From an aff. Roholtiella sp. LEGE 12411 (GTDB taxonomy: Bacteria; Cyanobacteriota; Cyanobacteriia; Cyanobacteriales; Nostocaceae), in NCBI RefSeq assembly GCF_015206995.1, contig NZ_JADEXR010000013.1, positions 1-64,000 of the forward strand: a stretch of 64,000 nt of DNA, in the 5' to 3' direction. Of this stretch, positions 46,514 through 55,789 are shown in pieces. The notes below the pieces were generated by a model. It was not told where the DNA came from, did no database searches, and saw only the letters and a program-made list of their open reading frames with translations. Numbering within the stretch: the first letter of the stretch is position 1; each line of letters begins with the position of its first letter. A program made the translations under genes and the position numbers.

Positions 46514-46960
46514 ATGTTTCGCAAGCTACATAAAATTAATCAGTACCGCCGCAAAGGTCGAAATCTCATAGCCGCTAATAAAATTAAACCGGAGCAGTGG
46601 AACATTTCTAAAGCAGAAGCCAAACAAGCCCTGAAAGCTAAAGGTTATGATGTCAAGCAAATTAAAAAAATTTACCACCTGAAGCATCAGGTATGTATTT
46701 CCTACTGGGATGGTAAATACAACGTGTGCAGCAGTTTTTTCAGCTACCGGATTTTTGCGCGTTGGCAAATAGAAGTAGAAAAGTTAATTTATTGTTGCCA
46801 AAACCTCAAACAATGGACGAAGTTAAATTACCTCATGCAGTACGAATTCGCTTACTACAATTATCCCAGTGAAATAGAATATATAATTAACGCTGAATTA
46901 AAAAACCACTTGTGTGTGTTAAATACAACAGAACGACTAGCGGTTTTCCACGTTGTTTAA
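46514..46960 (+). CDS. Uncharacterised protein, divergent from XRE regulator
   Basis: A 148-residue basic protein that I do not recognise. It begins FRKLHKINQYRRKGRNLIAA and has a Lys-rich helical stretch (KAEAKQALKAKGYDVKQIKK, about 34-53), then an aromatic/Cys-containing core (VCISYWDGKYNVCSSFFSYR, about 61-80; YCCQNLKQWTK). No signal peptide or membrane helix. It ends 9 bases before the end of prfA, which converges on it. Length and amino acid composition look like a genuine protein, probably a lineage-specific one. Confidence 0.55.
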   Translation: MFRKLHKINQYRRKGRNLIAANKIKPEQWNISKAEAKQALKAKGYDVKQIKKIYHLKHQVCISYWDGKYNVCSSFFSYRIFARWQIEVEKLIYCCQNLKQWTKLNYLMQYEFAYYNYPSEIEYIINAELKNHLCVLNTTERLAVFHVV

Positions 46961-46969
46961 TAGCGATAA

Positions 46970-48070
46970 TTAGTTGGCACCACCGGAAGTAGCTAACTCT
47001 GCTAAACGCTCCTGCTGATCTTGAGATATACAAGATTGGATAACCGTTTCTAAGTCGCCTTCCAAGACAGGGTTAAGAGAATAATTTTGACCTAAACGGT
47101 GGTCAGTAACGCGGTTATCTTTATAATTGTATGTGCGGATTTTTTCGGATCGCGAGCCTGTACCAACTTGCGATCGCCGCATGGAAGTTACAGCTTCTTG
47201 TTGTTCGCTTAACTTGATTTCGTACAATTTCGCCCGTAGAATTTGCATCGCCCGTTCTTTGTTCTGCAACTGGCTGCGTTCTTCAGTACAGAAAATGCGT
47301 ATTCCTGTCGGTTTGTGCATCAAGTCAACGGCTGTTTCTACCTTATTGACGTTTTGTCCACCAGCGCCGCCAGAACGAGCTGTGGTCATTTCAATGTCCT
47401 TGGCATCAATGTGGATTTCCACATCATCTACCTCTGGCATAATCGCCACTGTGGCAGTAGAAGTGTGAACCCGTCCTCCAGCTTCAGTTGTTGGCACGCG
47501 CTGCACGCGATGTACTCCAGCTTCAAACTTTAGTTGGCTGTATACGTTGTCACCTTTAATTTCAAGTATGACCTCTTTCCAACCGCCCATTTCACCTAGA
47601 GACTCGCTCACCAAGGAAACTTTCCAACCTTGAGTCTGAGCATAACGAGTGTACATCCGCATCAAATCGCCAGCCCAAATACTGGCTTCATCTCCACCAG
47701 TGCCAGCGCGAATTTCCAACATGATATTCTTCTCATCGTTGGGGTCACGGGGTAACAGCAATACCTTCAAGTGAGTCTCTAGATATTCCAGTTTTTGCTC
47801 AAGTTCATCTACTTCCAACGCTGCCAGTTCTTGTAACTCTGGGTCGCTAGCAGCTTCTTTATAAACCTGACGCGCTCCTATCAAGTCTTCCTGGGCAGTT
47901 TTCCAAATTTCGTAGGTATTTACTACTTCTTCCAAAGAAGAACGAGACTTAGCTATCTGTTGATACTCATCAGGATTTTTAGCAGTATCAGGGTCGCCAA
48001 GGCGACGGGTTAATTCGTTAAAGGTTTGTTCAACGGATTTGAGTTTCTCCAGCAGGTATGTTTCAGCCAT
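46970..48070 (-). CDS. prfA: Peptide chain release factor 1
   Basis: A 366-residue RF1 that ends translation at UAA and UAG. The N-terminal helical domain (about 1-110) is followed by [20 protein letters not shown] (about 117-136), the stop-codon-reading tripeptide P-T-T in [20 protein letters not shown] (the PxT type specific to RF1, not the SPF of RF2), and the peptidyl-transferase GGQ in [20 protein letters not shown] (about 231-250). The gene is the last of the ribosomal cluster, 100 bases after rpmE. Confidence 0.95.
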   Translation of the reverse strand: MAETYLLEKLKSVEQTFNELTRRLGDPDTAKNPDEYQQIAKSRSSLEEVVNTYEIWKTAQEDLIGARQVYKEAASDPELQELAALEVDELEQKLEYLETHLKVLLLPRDPNDEKNIMLEIRAGTGGDEASIWAGDLMRMYTRYAQTQGWKVSLVSESLGEMGGWKEVILEIKGDNVYSQLKFEAGVHRVQRVPTTEAGGRVHTSTATVAIMPEVDDVEIHIDAKDIEMTTARSGGAGGQNVNKVETAVDLMHKPTGIRIFCTEERSQLQNKERAMQILRAKLYEIKLSEQQEAVTSMRRSQVGTGSRSEKIRTYNYKDNRVTDHRLGQNYSLNPVLEGDLETVIQSCISQDQQERLAELATSGGAN

Positions 48071-48170
48071 GACAAGTGCGATCGCTCCTTAAAATAACAA
48101 GTTGGCTCGAGCATTAAATGACAATCGACCCAGCCGATGCAGGGTCGTCGTTAACAGCAGAGCCAACCCG

Positions 48171-48413
48171 CTACTTTTTGTTTTGATCGTCGCCAGATGT
48201 TTGAGTGCTGCTCATACCATATTTGCGGAGGAAGCGCTCTACTCGACCCTCAGTATCAATAATCTTCTGAGTGCCAGTGTAAAAGGGGTGATTTCCAGAC
48301 CAAACATCTACGTGCAATTCTGGCTTGGTAGAGCCAATGGTCATAACAACTTGACCGTTGCAGTAAACTTTAGCTTCTGGATACCACTTAGGATGAATAT
48401 CGGATTTAGCCAT
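48171..48413 (-). CDS. rpmE: Ribosomal protein bL31
   Basis: An 80-residue bL31 starting MAKSDIHPKWYPEAKVYCNG; an upstream in-frame start at 48461 is not family-like. Markers: TIGSTKPELHVDVWSGNHPF and YTGTQKIIDTEGRVERFLRK. Only one cysteine remains and no CxxC pair is present, so this is a zinc-independent (C-minus) form. It lies on the large subunit at the inter-subunit bridge B1b. It follows rpsI by about 150 bases. Confidence 0.93.
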   Translation of the reverse strand: MAKSDIHPKWYPEAKVYCNGQVVMTIGSTKPELHVDVWSGNHPFYTGTQKIIDTEGRVERFLRKYGMSSTQTSGDDQNKK

Positions 48414-48565
48414 TGTCTGTTTTGTGGTGAATCTATATAAATTATAACTTTTAGCCTTCAATCAGGACTAGGGACTAGGTATTAGTGACTGGGTGCTAGG
48501 AACAAAGATTGAAACTCTGCAAACTTTTTTCCAATCCCCAATACCCAATTCTGATCCCCAATCGC

Positions 48566-48982
48566 TTATCGCTTGGAGTACTGAGGTGCTTTGCGGGCTT
48601 TGTGCAAACCATATTTTTTCCGCTCTTTTGCCCGGGGATCACGAGTTAAGTAGCCTTCAGTTTTCAAAGGTGAGCGGTTTTCTGGGTCTAGTTGACATAA
48701 AGCACGGGCAACTCCCAAGCGAATGGAGTCAGCCTGTCCGGTCAAACCGCCGCCTTCAGCTTTAACTAAAATGTCATATTCGTTTTCCAGTCCCAGAGTT
48801 TCTAGAGGTGCTTTGATGACTCCAAGGTAATTGGCATTGAATTGGAAATATAAGGTTCCATCTTTACCATTCACAGTCAGTTGACCGTTACCGGGAATCA
48901 AGCGTACCCGTGCAACTGAGCACTTGCGACGACCTGTACCCCAATACACGGCACGACCGCTATTAGCGTCTGCTACTACCAT
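48566..48982 (-). CDS. rpsI: Ribosomal protein uS9
   Basis: A 138-residue uS9: [20 protein letters not shown] near the N-terminus, [30 protein letters not shown] (about 82-100), [20 protein letters not shown] and the C-terminal KAPQYSKR, whose tail reaches the P-site tRNA. Its ATG shares one base with the rplM stop codon (TAATG), the usual rplM-rpsI coupling. Confidence 0.95.
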   Translation of the reverse strand: MVVADANSGRAVYWGTGRRKCSVARVRLIPGNGQLTVNGKDGTLYFQFNANYLGVIKAPLETLGLENEYDILVKAEGGGLTGQADSIRLGVARALCQLDPENRSPLKTEGYLTRDPRAKERKKYGLHKARKAPQYSKR

Positions 48983-49437
48983 TAATTTTCTGCTCCAGGA
49001 ATTGTATTAACTTTTAGTTCTTTAGGTTTTTGGGCTTCATGGGGATGAGTGGGCCCAGCATAAACTTTCAACTTGGTGAATAGCTGCCTACCCAGGCTAT
49101 TTTTGGGTAGCATACCTTTAACAGCATGTTCTAATATCCTTTCTGGTAGGCGCTGTTGCAATTTGGCAAAGGTTTCCGTCTTCATACCACCGGGACGACC
49201 AGAATGGCGACGATAAATCTTTTGGGTACGCTTTTTGCCGGTAACTGCTACTTTTTCAGCATTGACGACAATCACGAAGTCACCTGTGTCTAGGTGAGGA
49301 GTATATTCAGGTTTCTTTTTTCCTCTGAGAATCTGGGCGATTTCAGTGGCGAGGCGACCGAGGCGTTGGTCAGTAGCGTCTACTACGTACCATTCATGCT
49401 CAAGGGATTCTTGAGGAGGAAGGTAGGTTTTACTCAT
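48982..49437 (-). CDS. rplM: Ribosomal protein uL13
   Basis: A 151-residue uL13: [20 protein letters not shown] (about 17-36), [20 protein letters not shown] (about 38-57), [20 protein letters not shown] (about 76-95) and [20 protein letters not shown]. Early assembly protein of the large subunit. It follows truA after a gap of about 100 bases made of degenerate TTTGTCATT-type repeats. Confidence 0.95.
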   Translation of the reverse strand: MSKTYLPPQESLEHEWYVVDATDQRLGRLATEIAQILRGKKKPEYTPHLDTGDFVIVVNAEKVAVTGKKRTQKIYRRHSGRPGGMKTETFAKLQQRLPERILEHAVKGMLPKNSLGRQLFTKLKVYAGPTHPHEAQKPKELKVNTIPGAEN

Positions 49438-49514
49438 TGTTGTTTGTCCTTTGTCATTTGTCTTTGAAGTTTTGATGGTCGAGTTACGGCGATCAGACTT
49501 CTCTGTTTGTTATT

Positions 49515-49552
49515 TGTCATTAGTCATTTGTCTTCACTTAATGACTAATGAC
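49515..49552. repeat. TGACTAA-type repeats covering the truA stop codon
   Basis: Degenerate heptanucleotide units (GTCATTA/GTCATTT) extend from the rplM-truA gap into the end of truA. The last four residues of TruA (V-I-S-H) and its stop codon are written by the repeat (ATGACTAATGAC on the plus strand). Confidence 0.75.
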
Positions 49553-50365
49553 CAACTTTGGCATGGTTTCGTACCAAATCTCTTTTGGAAAGGGAAAATC
49601 TGGATAGCCGACGCGTAATAAGCATAAGCCTTGGGGAGGTGCAGCATGTTTCACTTCTTCCCGGCGTTGTTCTTTCCAGAGTTCGGTGAAGCTCATAAGC
49701 GATCGCTTGCCAGAACCTACTTGTGCCAGCATCCCTACCAATAGCCGCACCATGCCATACAAAAATCCATCTGCCTGTATTTCAATATGGATAAACGGCC
49801 CACTGCGACAACATTCTGCTGCTTGCACTTCTACCCAGGAATGCGATCGCTTTGATCCTGCGCGGTGAAAAGCAGCCAAATGATGTTTTCCCATTAATGG
49901 TTTCAGAGCGTCTTGGATTAAGGATTCATCCAGAGGAGCATAATAATAATGCCAACTGAAGGGGTCTACGAACAAGTTCGGTCGATCTTCAGTGTATATG
50001 GTGTAGCGATACCGTCGATAGGCTGCATTAAAACGAGCGTGCCAACGGTTACTTACACTTGCTGAAGCCCTTATTAATATATCTTGAGGCAGATAGCTAT
50101 TAAGGATTGTTGCCCACTTGTGAGATGGGATTAAACCTGTTGCGTCAAAATGGGCTACTTGAGCAGCGGCGTGAACTCCGGCATCGGTTCGCCCAGCACC
50201 GTGTAGTGCCACATGGTATCCAAGAATTTTAGCGATCGCTGCTTCAATCTCTTCCTGGACAGTGCGCTGCTGCTTTTGCCGTTGCCAGCCATGAAAGTGA
50301 GTGCCCAGGTATTGGATTACCAGGGCTACTCGGTGAGTTGGTGGAGGCTGGAGACTTTCTAACAT
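49538..50365 (-). CDS. truA: tRNA pseudouridine(38-40) synthase TruA
   Basis: A 275-residue enzyme that converts uridines 38-40 of the tRNA anticodon stem-loop to pseudouridine. VALVIQYLGTHFHGWQRQ near the N-terminus, the catalytic Asp in GAGRTDAGVHAAAQVAHFDA (about 51-70), SWHYYYAPLD and the C-terminal DGFLYGMVRLLVGMLAQVG (about 200-218) are all present. The ATG at 50365 is preferred over 50386. The extreme C-terminus (VISH) is encoded by a repeat tract. In cyanobacteria truA normally sits between rplQ and rplM, as here. Confidence 0.93.
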   Translation of the reverse strand: MLESLQPPPTHRVALVIQYLGTHFHGWQRQKQQRTVQEEIEAAIAKILGYHVALHGAGRTDAGVHAAAQVAHFDATGLIPSHKWATILNSYLPQDILIRASASVSNRWHARFNAAYRRYRYTIYTEDRPNLFVDPFSWHYYYAPLDESLIQDALKPLMGKHHLAAFHRAGSKRSHSWVEVQAAECCRSGPFIHIEIQADGFLYGMVRLLVGMLAQVGSGKRSLMSFTELWKEQRREEVKHAAPPQGLCLLRVGYPDFPFPKEIWYETMPKLVISH

Positions 50366-50457
50366 ACAGATTTCGTCTTTTGTCATTAGTCATTTGTCAT
50401 TAGTCGTAGATTCTTGACCATTGACCAATGAATAATGACTAAAATCCAAAACTATGA

Positions 50458-50808
50458 TTAGACCAGTTCAATAATTGCCATCTGGGCATTATCGCCTCGA
50501 CGCGGTACGGTATGCAGGATGCGGGTATAACCTCCTTGGCGAGTACCATACCGAGTCGGAGCTTGCTCAAACAAAGCGTGAACTAGTTGTTTATCAAAGA
50601 TATAGCCCAGCGCTTCCCGGCGTGCTGACAAAGAGCCGTTTTTAGCTAGGGTAATCATTTTGTCTACTTCACTTCGCAGAACTTTAGCTCGAACTAAAGT
50701 AGTAGTGATCCGACCATGACGGATCAGCTCGGTAGCAAGCGATCGCAATAAAGCACGACGTTGATCGGTTGGTTTACTTAGTTTCTTGACGCGACAACGG
50801 TGACGCAT
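50458..50808 (-). CDS. rplQ: Ribosomal protein bL17
   Basis: A 116-residue bL17: [20 protein letters not shown] then [20 protein letters not shown], and [20 protein letters not shown] (about 86-105), ending in [11 protein letters not shown]. It follows rpoA by 33 bases, as in the alpha operon. It lies near the polypeptide exit tunnel. Confidence 0.95.
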   Translation of the reverse strand: MRHRCRVKKLSKPTDQRRALLRSLATELIRHGRITTTLVRAKVLRSEVDKMITLAKNGSLSARREALGYIFDKQLVHALFEQAPTRYGTRQGGYTRILHTVPRRGDNAQMAIIELV

Positions 50809-50841
50809 AATTATCCACTATGAATTACGAACGGTTTTTAA

Positions 50842-51789
50842 TTAGGGGTGTTTAGAGCCTCTTTCCTGCGGCAAGGTAATGCCCAAGCGTCGCTGTAAAG
50901 CTTCAACTACTTCTTCCGCTGACTTCTGACCAAAGTTCTTAATTTCTAGAAGATCTTCTTGGGTGTAATCCAACAAGTCTGCTACAGAATTAACTTGTGC
51001 CCGTTTGAGACAGTTATAAGCCCGCACAGAAAGCTGCAACTCTTCGATGGGAATCTGAGCGGTTGGATCGTCTGGAATGTCTGAACCTGTGTCTGTTGGT
51101 TCTAGGGAGATATCTTTCAACGGATTGAATAAATCTACCAAAATGCCAGCTGCAGAGGATAGTGCTTCTTGGGGAGAGAGACTACCATTTGTCCAAACTT
51201 CTAACAGCAGTCGATCTTTTGTGATCGAGCCATCTAAACGGGCTTCTTCGACACTATAGTTGACTTTTCGCACAGGCATAAACACTGAGTCGATTTGGAG
51301 GAAGTCCAGTGATGTGGCTTCTTCACGTCCTCGCTCTACAGTGCGATACCCTTTGCCTTTCTCAATCCGAAACTCCATTTCCAGCTTGCCTCCTTCAGCT
51401 AAGGTGGCTATGTACTGGGTCGGATCAATGACTTCTACTTCACTGGGCAAATCAAAATGTGCCGCAGTAACTGTTGCTGGGCCGTTAACGAGCAACCGAC
51501 CAATCTGAGGCTGAGAAGAATAGCTCTTAAGGATTACTTCCTTCATTTTCATGAGGATTTCCAGCACATCTTCCCGTACGCCCGGAACTGTGGCAAACTC
51601 ATGGGAAACGCCTGCAATCCGCACTGCTGTGACTGCTGTACCCTCTAAATTAGATAGTAAAACCCGCCGCAGCGCGTTGCCAACAGTTGTTCCTTGACCA
51701 CGCTCCAGAGGTTCCAGAATAAACTTACTGTAATGGCTCCGACTTTCTTCTGTACTAGACTCTACACATTCAATTTGAAACTGCGCCAC
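50842..51789 (-). CDS. rpoA: RNA polymerase subunit alpha
   Basis: A 315-residue alpha subunit. N-terminal assembly domain: FILEPLERGQGTTVGNALRR and VLLSNLEGTAVTAVRIAGVS (about 25-64). Linker at about 225-245 (Asp/Ser/Thr-rich). C-terminal domain contacting UP elements and activators: LSVRAYNCLKRAQVNSVADL and DLLEIKNFGQKSAEEVVEAL (about 253-295). It is preceded by a gap of 340 bases after rpsK, so it may have its own promoter, and a hairpin lies in this leader. Confidence 0.96.
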   Translation of the reverse strand: MAQFQIECVESSTEESRSHYSKFILEPLERGQGTTVGNALRRVLLSNLEGTAVTAVRIAGVSHEFATVPGVREDVLEILMKMKEVILKSYSSQPQIGRLLVNGPATVTAAHFDLPSEVEVIDPTQYIATLAEGGKLEMEFRIEKGKGYRTVERGREEATSLDFLQIDSVFMPVRKVNYSVEEARLDGSITKDRLLLEVWTNGSLSPQEALSSAAGILVDLFNPLKDISLEPTDTGSDIPDDPTAQIPIEELQLSVRAYNCLKRAQVNSVADLLDYTQEDLLEIKNFGQKSAEEVVEALQRRLGITLPQERGSKHP

Positions 51790-52130
51790 GGATTAGCCTC
51801 CCTTCTTTTAAGGTGCTGCTAGCAGGCAAATCAATTGCCTCCCGAATTCACTTTATGCCCTGTAGGTTTAGATTTATCAAACTCACAACATCCAATGACA
51901 ATAGAGTTTGACGCTTCTATTTAATCCCCAGGTGTTGATAATATTTTGGGTTGTCCAAAGTTTAGTAGCCCTTCTTACTGAAAGAACTAATATCTCTTTA
52001 GTCGCCCTAGCCGTCCGACAGTTACAAGCTCTCACTCAATGGCAGTTTGCACTTCTATTAGCACAACCATTGACTATAGGTGACTTACCTTTGCTGAAAC
52101 TTTTCGCCTTTAATGTCTAATTTTTAACGA
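51790..52130. other. Gap between rpsK and rpoA with a leader hairpin
   Basis: This is an unusually long gap for the alpha operon. On the minus strand AGGCAA pairs with TTGCCT around a 5-base loop (51824-51840), about 35 bases before the rpoA start, next to a 10-base palindrome CTGCTAGCAG (about 51816-51825). A plus-strand open frame (51908-52120) is a chance frame. A separate rpoA promoter or a regulatory leader could be here. Confidence 0.45.
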
Positions 52131-52526
52131 TTAAACTCGACGACGCTTAGGCGGACGGCAACCATTGTGAGGAATCGGGGTAATATCCCGAATTAGTGTA
52201 ATTTCCAGTCCTGCTCCTTGGAGTGCCCGGATAGCAGTCTCTCTACCTGCTCCTGGCCCACTGACCATCACCTCAATTTGGCGCATCCCTTGATCGATAG
52301 CTCGACGTGCTGCGCTTTCAGCGGCGGTTTGTGCTGCAAAGGGAGTTCCCTTTTTTGCTCCCTTGAAACCGCTAGAACCAGCACTAGCCCAAGAGATGAC
52401 ATCTCCATTTTGATCGGTAATGGTGACAATGCTATTGTTGAAAGTAGACTGGATATAGGCCATCCCGTTGGGGACGTTCCGTTTTTGCTTTTTGCTCCCG
52501 GATTTTTTAGTTGGTTGTCTCGCCAT
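52131..52526 (-). CDS. rpsK: Ribosomal protein uS11
   Basis: A 131-residue uS11: [20 protein letters not shown] (about 22-41), [20 protein letters not shown] (about 55-74), [20 protein letters not shown] (about 86-105) and the C-terminal [15 protein letters not shown]. It forms part of the 30S platform. It follows rpsM by about 55 bases. Confidence 0.95.
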   Translation of the reverse strand: MARQPTKKSGSKKQKRNVPNGMAYIQSTFNNSIVTITDQNGDVISWASAGSSGFKGAKKGTPFAAQTAAESAARRAIDQGMRQIEVMVSGPGAGRETAIRALQGAGLEITLIRDITPIPHNGCRPPKRRRV

Positions 52527-52580
52527 ATTTGTTTAGTTAATTTCAGGTAAAACTTGCTCTCATTAGCAAGCGTTGCAAAA

Positions 52581-52961
52581 TTATTTCCCTGGTGCCTTCT
52601 TCTTCCCAGCCACTGTCTGCCTTCTTCCACGACGGGTTCTAGCATTAGTGCGAGTTCTTTGTCCTCTTACTGGCAAGCCCATGCGATGACGACGCCCTCT
52701 GTAGGTGCCAATATCAACTAAGCGCTTGATGTTCATAGACTCCAAGCGCCGTAAGTCCCCTTCAACTTGATAGTTGCTTTCTACTTCTCCTCGCAGGGCT
52801 GCGACATCGGCATCACTTAACTCTTTAACACGGATGTCTGGGTTTACACCTGTAGCCGCTAAGATTTCTTGCGACCGTGATAAACCAATTCCGTAGATGT
52901 AAGTCAGACCAATCTCGATGCGCTTATCGCGTGGAAGGTCTACTCCGGCAATACGTGCCAC
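52581..52961 (-). CDS. rpsM: Ribosomal protein uS13
   Basis: A 126-residue uS13: [20 protein letters not shown] and [20 protein letters not shown], then [20 protein letters not shown] (about 79-98), [15 protein letters not shown] and the basic tail KKKAPGK. It sits in the 30S head and touches the P-site tRNA. Gap to rpmJ is about 115 bases. Confidence 0.95.
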   Translation of the reverse strand: MARIAGVDLPRDKRIEIGLTYIYGIGLSRSQEILAATGVNPDIRVKELSDADVAALRGEVESNYQVEGDLRRLESMNIKRLVDIGTYRGRRHRMGLPVRGQRTRTNARTRRGRRQTVAGKKKAPGK

Positions 52962-53076
52962 AATTAATCTCTCCCTATTGTTCTCGCAATTACTGTTGGA
53001 AAAACGTGATTAATCGCGTCTTTTCGTTTTAATGATGATATGTGTGTCGTACCTAAATTTGATGGTGGTAAGAGCA

Positions 53077-53190
53077 CTATCCTTGACGTTGCTTGTGCTT
53101 AGGATTGACACAAATCACCATGACGCGACCACGACGTTTGATCACGTTACACTTTTCACAAATTTTCTTGACTGAGGCTCTGACTTTCAT
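53077..53190 (-). CDS. rpmJ: Ribosomal protein bL36
   Basis: A 37-residue protein, too short for most gene tracks. The minus strand reads [20 protein letters not shown], then [17 protein letters not shown] and a TAG stop. Cys11, Cys14, Cys27 and His32 form the zinc ribbon of the C-plus form. Its place between infA and rpsM is the standard one. Confidence 0.95.
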   Translation of the reverse strand: MKVRASVKKICEKCNVIKRRGRVMVICVNPKHKQRQG

Positions 53191-53260
53191 GCCTTTTTTA
53201 ATTGACTCCAAATAGTGAATTATAGCATTTTTAGGGAATTAATTTCAGTTAAGCAACTAG

Positions 53261-53282
53261 AAAACACCAAAAAGGTGGTTTT
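53261..53282 (-). terminator. Hairpin with T tract between infA and rpmJ
   Basis: On the minus strand AAAACCACC and GGTGTTTT pair around TTTTT (one bulged C), followed by TTTTC. It lies about 25 bases after the infA stop and could attenuate transcription into rpmJ-rpsM-rpsK. Confidence 0.4.
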
Positions 53283-53305
53283 ATGGTAAGATTCTCTACA
53301 TAGAT

Positions 53306-53530
53306 TTACTTCTTTCGTAATCGATAGGTGATTCTACCCTTTGTTAGGTCATAGGGAGTTAACTCAACTTTGACGCGATCGCCAGGTAAAATTTTAATGT
53401 AATTGCGGCGAATCTTGCCGGAAATGTGTGCTAACACGTTAAAGCCATTATCCAAGTCAACGCGAAACATCGCATTGGGCAAGGACTCAGTAACCGTGCC
53501 TTCCATTTCAATTAAATCTTGCTTAGACAA
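53306..53530 (-). CDS. infA: Translation initiation factor IF-1
   Basis: A 74-residue single OB-fold protein: [20 protein letters not shown] (about 8-27), [20 protein letters not shown] (about 28-47), [20 protein letters not shown] (about 48-67), TYRLRKK. It binds the 30S A site during initiation. It follows adk after about 320 bases of repeat-containing DNA. Confidence 0.95.
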
Positions 53531-53847
53531 TTTGTTTTTTCCTCAACTCAACAATCTCCTATTCTGTTGCACCAGCTTCATCTGCAAGAGAACATACTTT
53601 GAGAAATATATCAACAGTTTATTAATATATCTTAGCTAAAATCGACCTACTCCCTGCTGAGACTGGAAGAAAGCAGGAGGTAACTACATACTTTATTATT
53701 GTCTTCCTCTGTCCCCACGCCACTTGTTACAACGGAGGGAACCCTCCGTTCGCCCTTGGCGTCTCCCCTTGGGAGAAGTTTGGAGCGGAGGAAGCCTCAA
53801 CTCCAACTTCTCTGTGCAACGCACTGGCTCCTCTCCCCCCTACTATT
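53531..53847. repeat. Palindromic repeats between adk and infA
   Basis: Two perfect hairpins lie close together: AACGGAGGG/CCCTCCGTT with a 2-base centre (53731-53750), and TCTCCC/GGGAGA with a CTT loop (53762-53776). Both resemble dispersed intergenic repeats of Nostoc and recall words upstream of recO (35590-35600). They could end or pause the upstream transcript, so infA may need its own promoter in the remaining AT-rich DNA. Confidence 0.6.
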
Positions 53848-54402
53848 TCATGAGGCTATTAGCTTTTGAAGTTCGGTAGTGACCTCTTCTTGGGACTGAT
53901 TACCATTGACCGTAAGGAGTTTTTGGCGATCGCGGTAATAGTCAATCAAGGGTGCAGTTTCAGCGCGATAAACTTCTAAGCGGCGACGAATTACCTCTTC
54001 AGTATCATCTTTTCGTCCTCTGCCTAGTAAACGTGTTACCACTACTTCATCTGATGCATCCAAGTTAACTACCCTTTCACCATCCTGATGCGTTTTTTTC
54101 AGTAACTCCTGCAAAAAAACTGCTTGAGTCACTTTGCGGGGAAAGCCATCAAGAATCCAACCGGATTTAATATCTGGCTCTTCTAGCCGCTCCTGCACCA
54201 TTTCCTGTACTAGCTGGTCAGGGACTAATTCGCCGCTATCAACATAACTTTGAGCCTTAATCCCTAAAGAAGTTTGCTCTTTCATGGCTTTCCTTAAAAT
54301 ATCGCCCGTAGAAATATGGGGAATATTCAACTTTCCAGCCAAAGTTTGAGCTTGAGTTCCTTTACCAGCCCCAGGTGGCCCCAAGAAGATTAATCGCGTC
54401 AC
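53848..54402 (-). CDS. adk: Adenylate kinase
   Basis: A 184-residue short-type adenylate kinase: P-loop GPPGAGKGTQ (about 7-16), IPHISTGDILRKAMKEQ (about 27-43), SGWILDGFPRKVTQAVFLQE (about 79-98), and TRLLGRGRKDDTEEVIRRRL with a minimal LID. It starts with GTG, whose G is the last base of the secY stop (TAGTG). It balances ATP, ADP and AMP; the secY-adk link is common in bacteria. Confidence 0.95.
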   Translation of the reverse strand: MTRLIFLGPPGAGKGTQAQTLAGKLNIPHISTGDILRKAMKEQTSLGIKAQSYVDSGELVPDQLVQEMVQERLEEPDIKSGWILDGFPRKVTQAVFLQELLKKTHQDGERVVNLDASDEVVVTRLLGRGRKDDTEEVIRRRLEVYRAETAPLIDYYRDRQKLLTVNGNQSQEEVTTELQKLIAS

Positions 54403-55715
54403 TATTGTTTCACCATTCCTTCATAGCGCTGAGAGATGACGTAAGTTTGGACTTGTTTAGCTGTCTCAATTGCCACACCAACCAAAATTAATAAAGAGGT
54501 TGCACCCAGTCCCTTAAAGGTTGGCACTCCTAAAGCACTTTCCACACCAGTTGGGATAATAGCAACCAAGCCCAAAAAGATCGCGCCTAAAAAAGTGAGT
54601 CGGTTTGTCACACGCTCGATATACTCACTAGTTGCCTTACCCGGACGAATGCCAGGAATACTAGAACCCATCTTCTTCAGGTTTTGTGCTACATCTACTG
54701 GATTGAGTATCAACGAAGAATAGAAGTAGCTAAAGAAAATGATAGAAATCATGTAGACCAAGGCATATATCCAAGAGCCAGAACCGCTTGGACTTAGATA
54801 AGTGTTAACAATATTCGCCAATTCTGGGTTTTTGGTAAAATTAGCGATCAGAAGTGGCAAACTCAGGATGGCAGCTGCAAAGATAATTGGCATAACGCCA
54901 CCAGCAATTAACCGTAGGGGTAAATAACTGCGTTGCTCTGCCAATACGCGCCGACCAACTTGGCGACGGGCTGAAATGATTGGAATGCGGCGGATGCCTT
55001 CCTGAACAAACACAATACCAACAATAGTTGCCAGGAATACCAACACTAGCACAATCACGCGACCAACTATTTCCCTGCCGCCAACTTGTACTAAGTCAAT
55101 GGTGTCACCTAAGGACTTTGGTAATGAAGCGACAATGTTGACAAAAATCAACAATGATGCGCCATTGCCAATACCACGTTCTGTGATCAGTTCTGATGCC
55201 CACATGACAAACATGGAACCAGCAGTCAGAGCGATCGCAGTTTCAGCTACGAAGATTGGCCCTGGGTTTAAAGCAAATTGCTGGAGGAATAATGTCGAAA
55301 AAGCCACACTTTGAATAATTGCCCAACCTAAAGATACATAGCGTGTAATTTGTGCAATTTTCCGCCGACCAGCTTCTCCTTCATTTTTCTGTAAATTTTC
55401 TAAAGAAGGAATTGCCGCAGTGAGCAATTGAATAATAATGGATGCATTAATGAAGGGCAAAATCCCCAAGGCGAAAACTCCCAAAGTCGAAAGTCCCCGC
55501 CCGGAAAATATATCCAATAGACCAAATATGGAGTTATTGCCCGAAATTGCTTCGGCAAACCTCTGTCGATTAATCCCTGGGACTGGCAAAAAGATACCCA
55601 GACGAACCAAAATTAAAATACCAACAGTGACAAGCAGCCTACCTCTAAGCCCAGCTGCTTGCGCCATCTGCATAAAAGTTTCTTGAGCCGTTGGGGCTTT
55701 GTCTCGACTGATCAT
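54402..55715 (-). CDS. secY: Preprotein translocase subunit SecY
   Basis: A 437-residue, ten-helix protein, the channel of the Sec translocon in the cytoplasmic and thylakoid membranes. Plug/helix 2 region: SGRGLSTLGVFALGILPFIN (about 69-88), ASIIIQLLTAAIPSLENLQK. Other markers are EGEAGRRKIAQITRY, ITERGIGNGASLLIF and the C-terminal GIRPGKATSEYIERVTNRLT. It follows rplO by about 75 bases. Confidence 0.96.
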   Translation of the reverse strand: MISRDKAPTAQETFMQMAQAAGLRGRLLVTVGILILVRLGIFLPVPGINRQRFAEAISGNNSIFGLLDIFSGRGLSTLGVFALGILPFINASIIIQLLTAAIPSLENLQKNEGEAGRRKIAQITRYVSLGWAIIQSVAFSTLFLQQFALNPGPIFVAETAIALTAGSMFVMWASELITERGIGNGASLLIFVNIVASLPKSLGDTIDLVQVGGREIVGRVIVLVLVFLATIVGIVFVQEGIRRIPIISARRQVGRRVLAEQRSYLPLRLIAGGVMPIIFAAAILSLPLLIANFTKNPELANIVNTYLSPSGSGSWIYALVYMISIIFFSYFYSSLILNPVDVAQNLKKMGSSIPGIRPGKATSEYIERVTNRLTFLGAIFLGLVAIIPTGVESALGVPTFKGLGATSLLILVGVAIETAKQVQTYVISQRYEGMVKQ

Positions 55716-55789
55716 AGAGTGCTACCTTTATAGTGAACCAGGCACTGGTAGCGAGTTGGCTTACATTTAAGTGCGCTGTTCTGGCTCAC

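Noticed and set aside
51908-52120. Plus-strand open frame opposite the rpsK-rpoA gap
   Set aside because: It is antisense within the ribosomal operon, has no family resemblance, and its hydrophobic product looks like chance translation.
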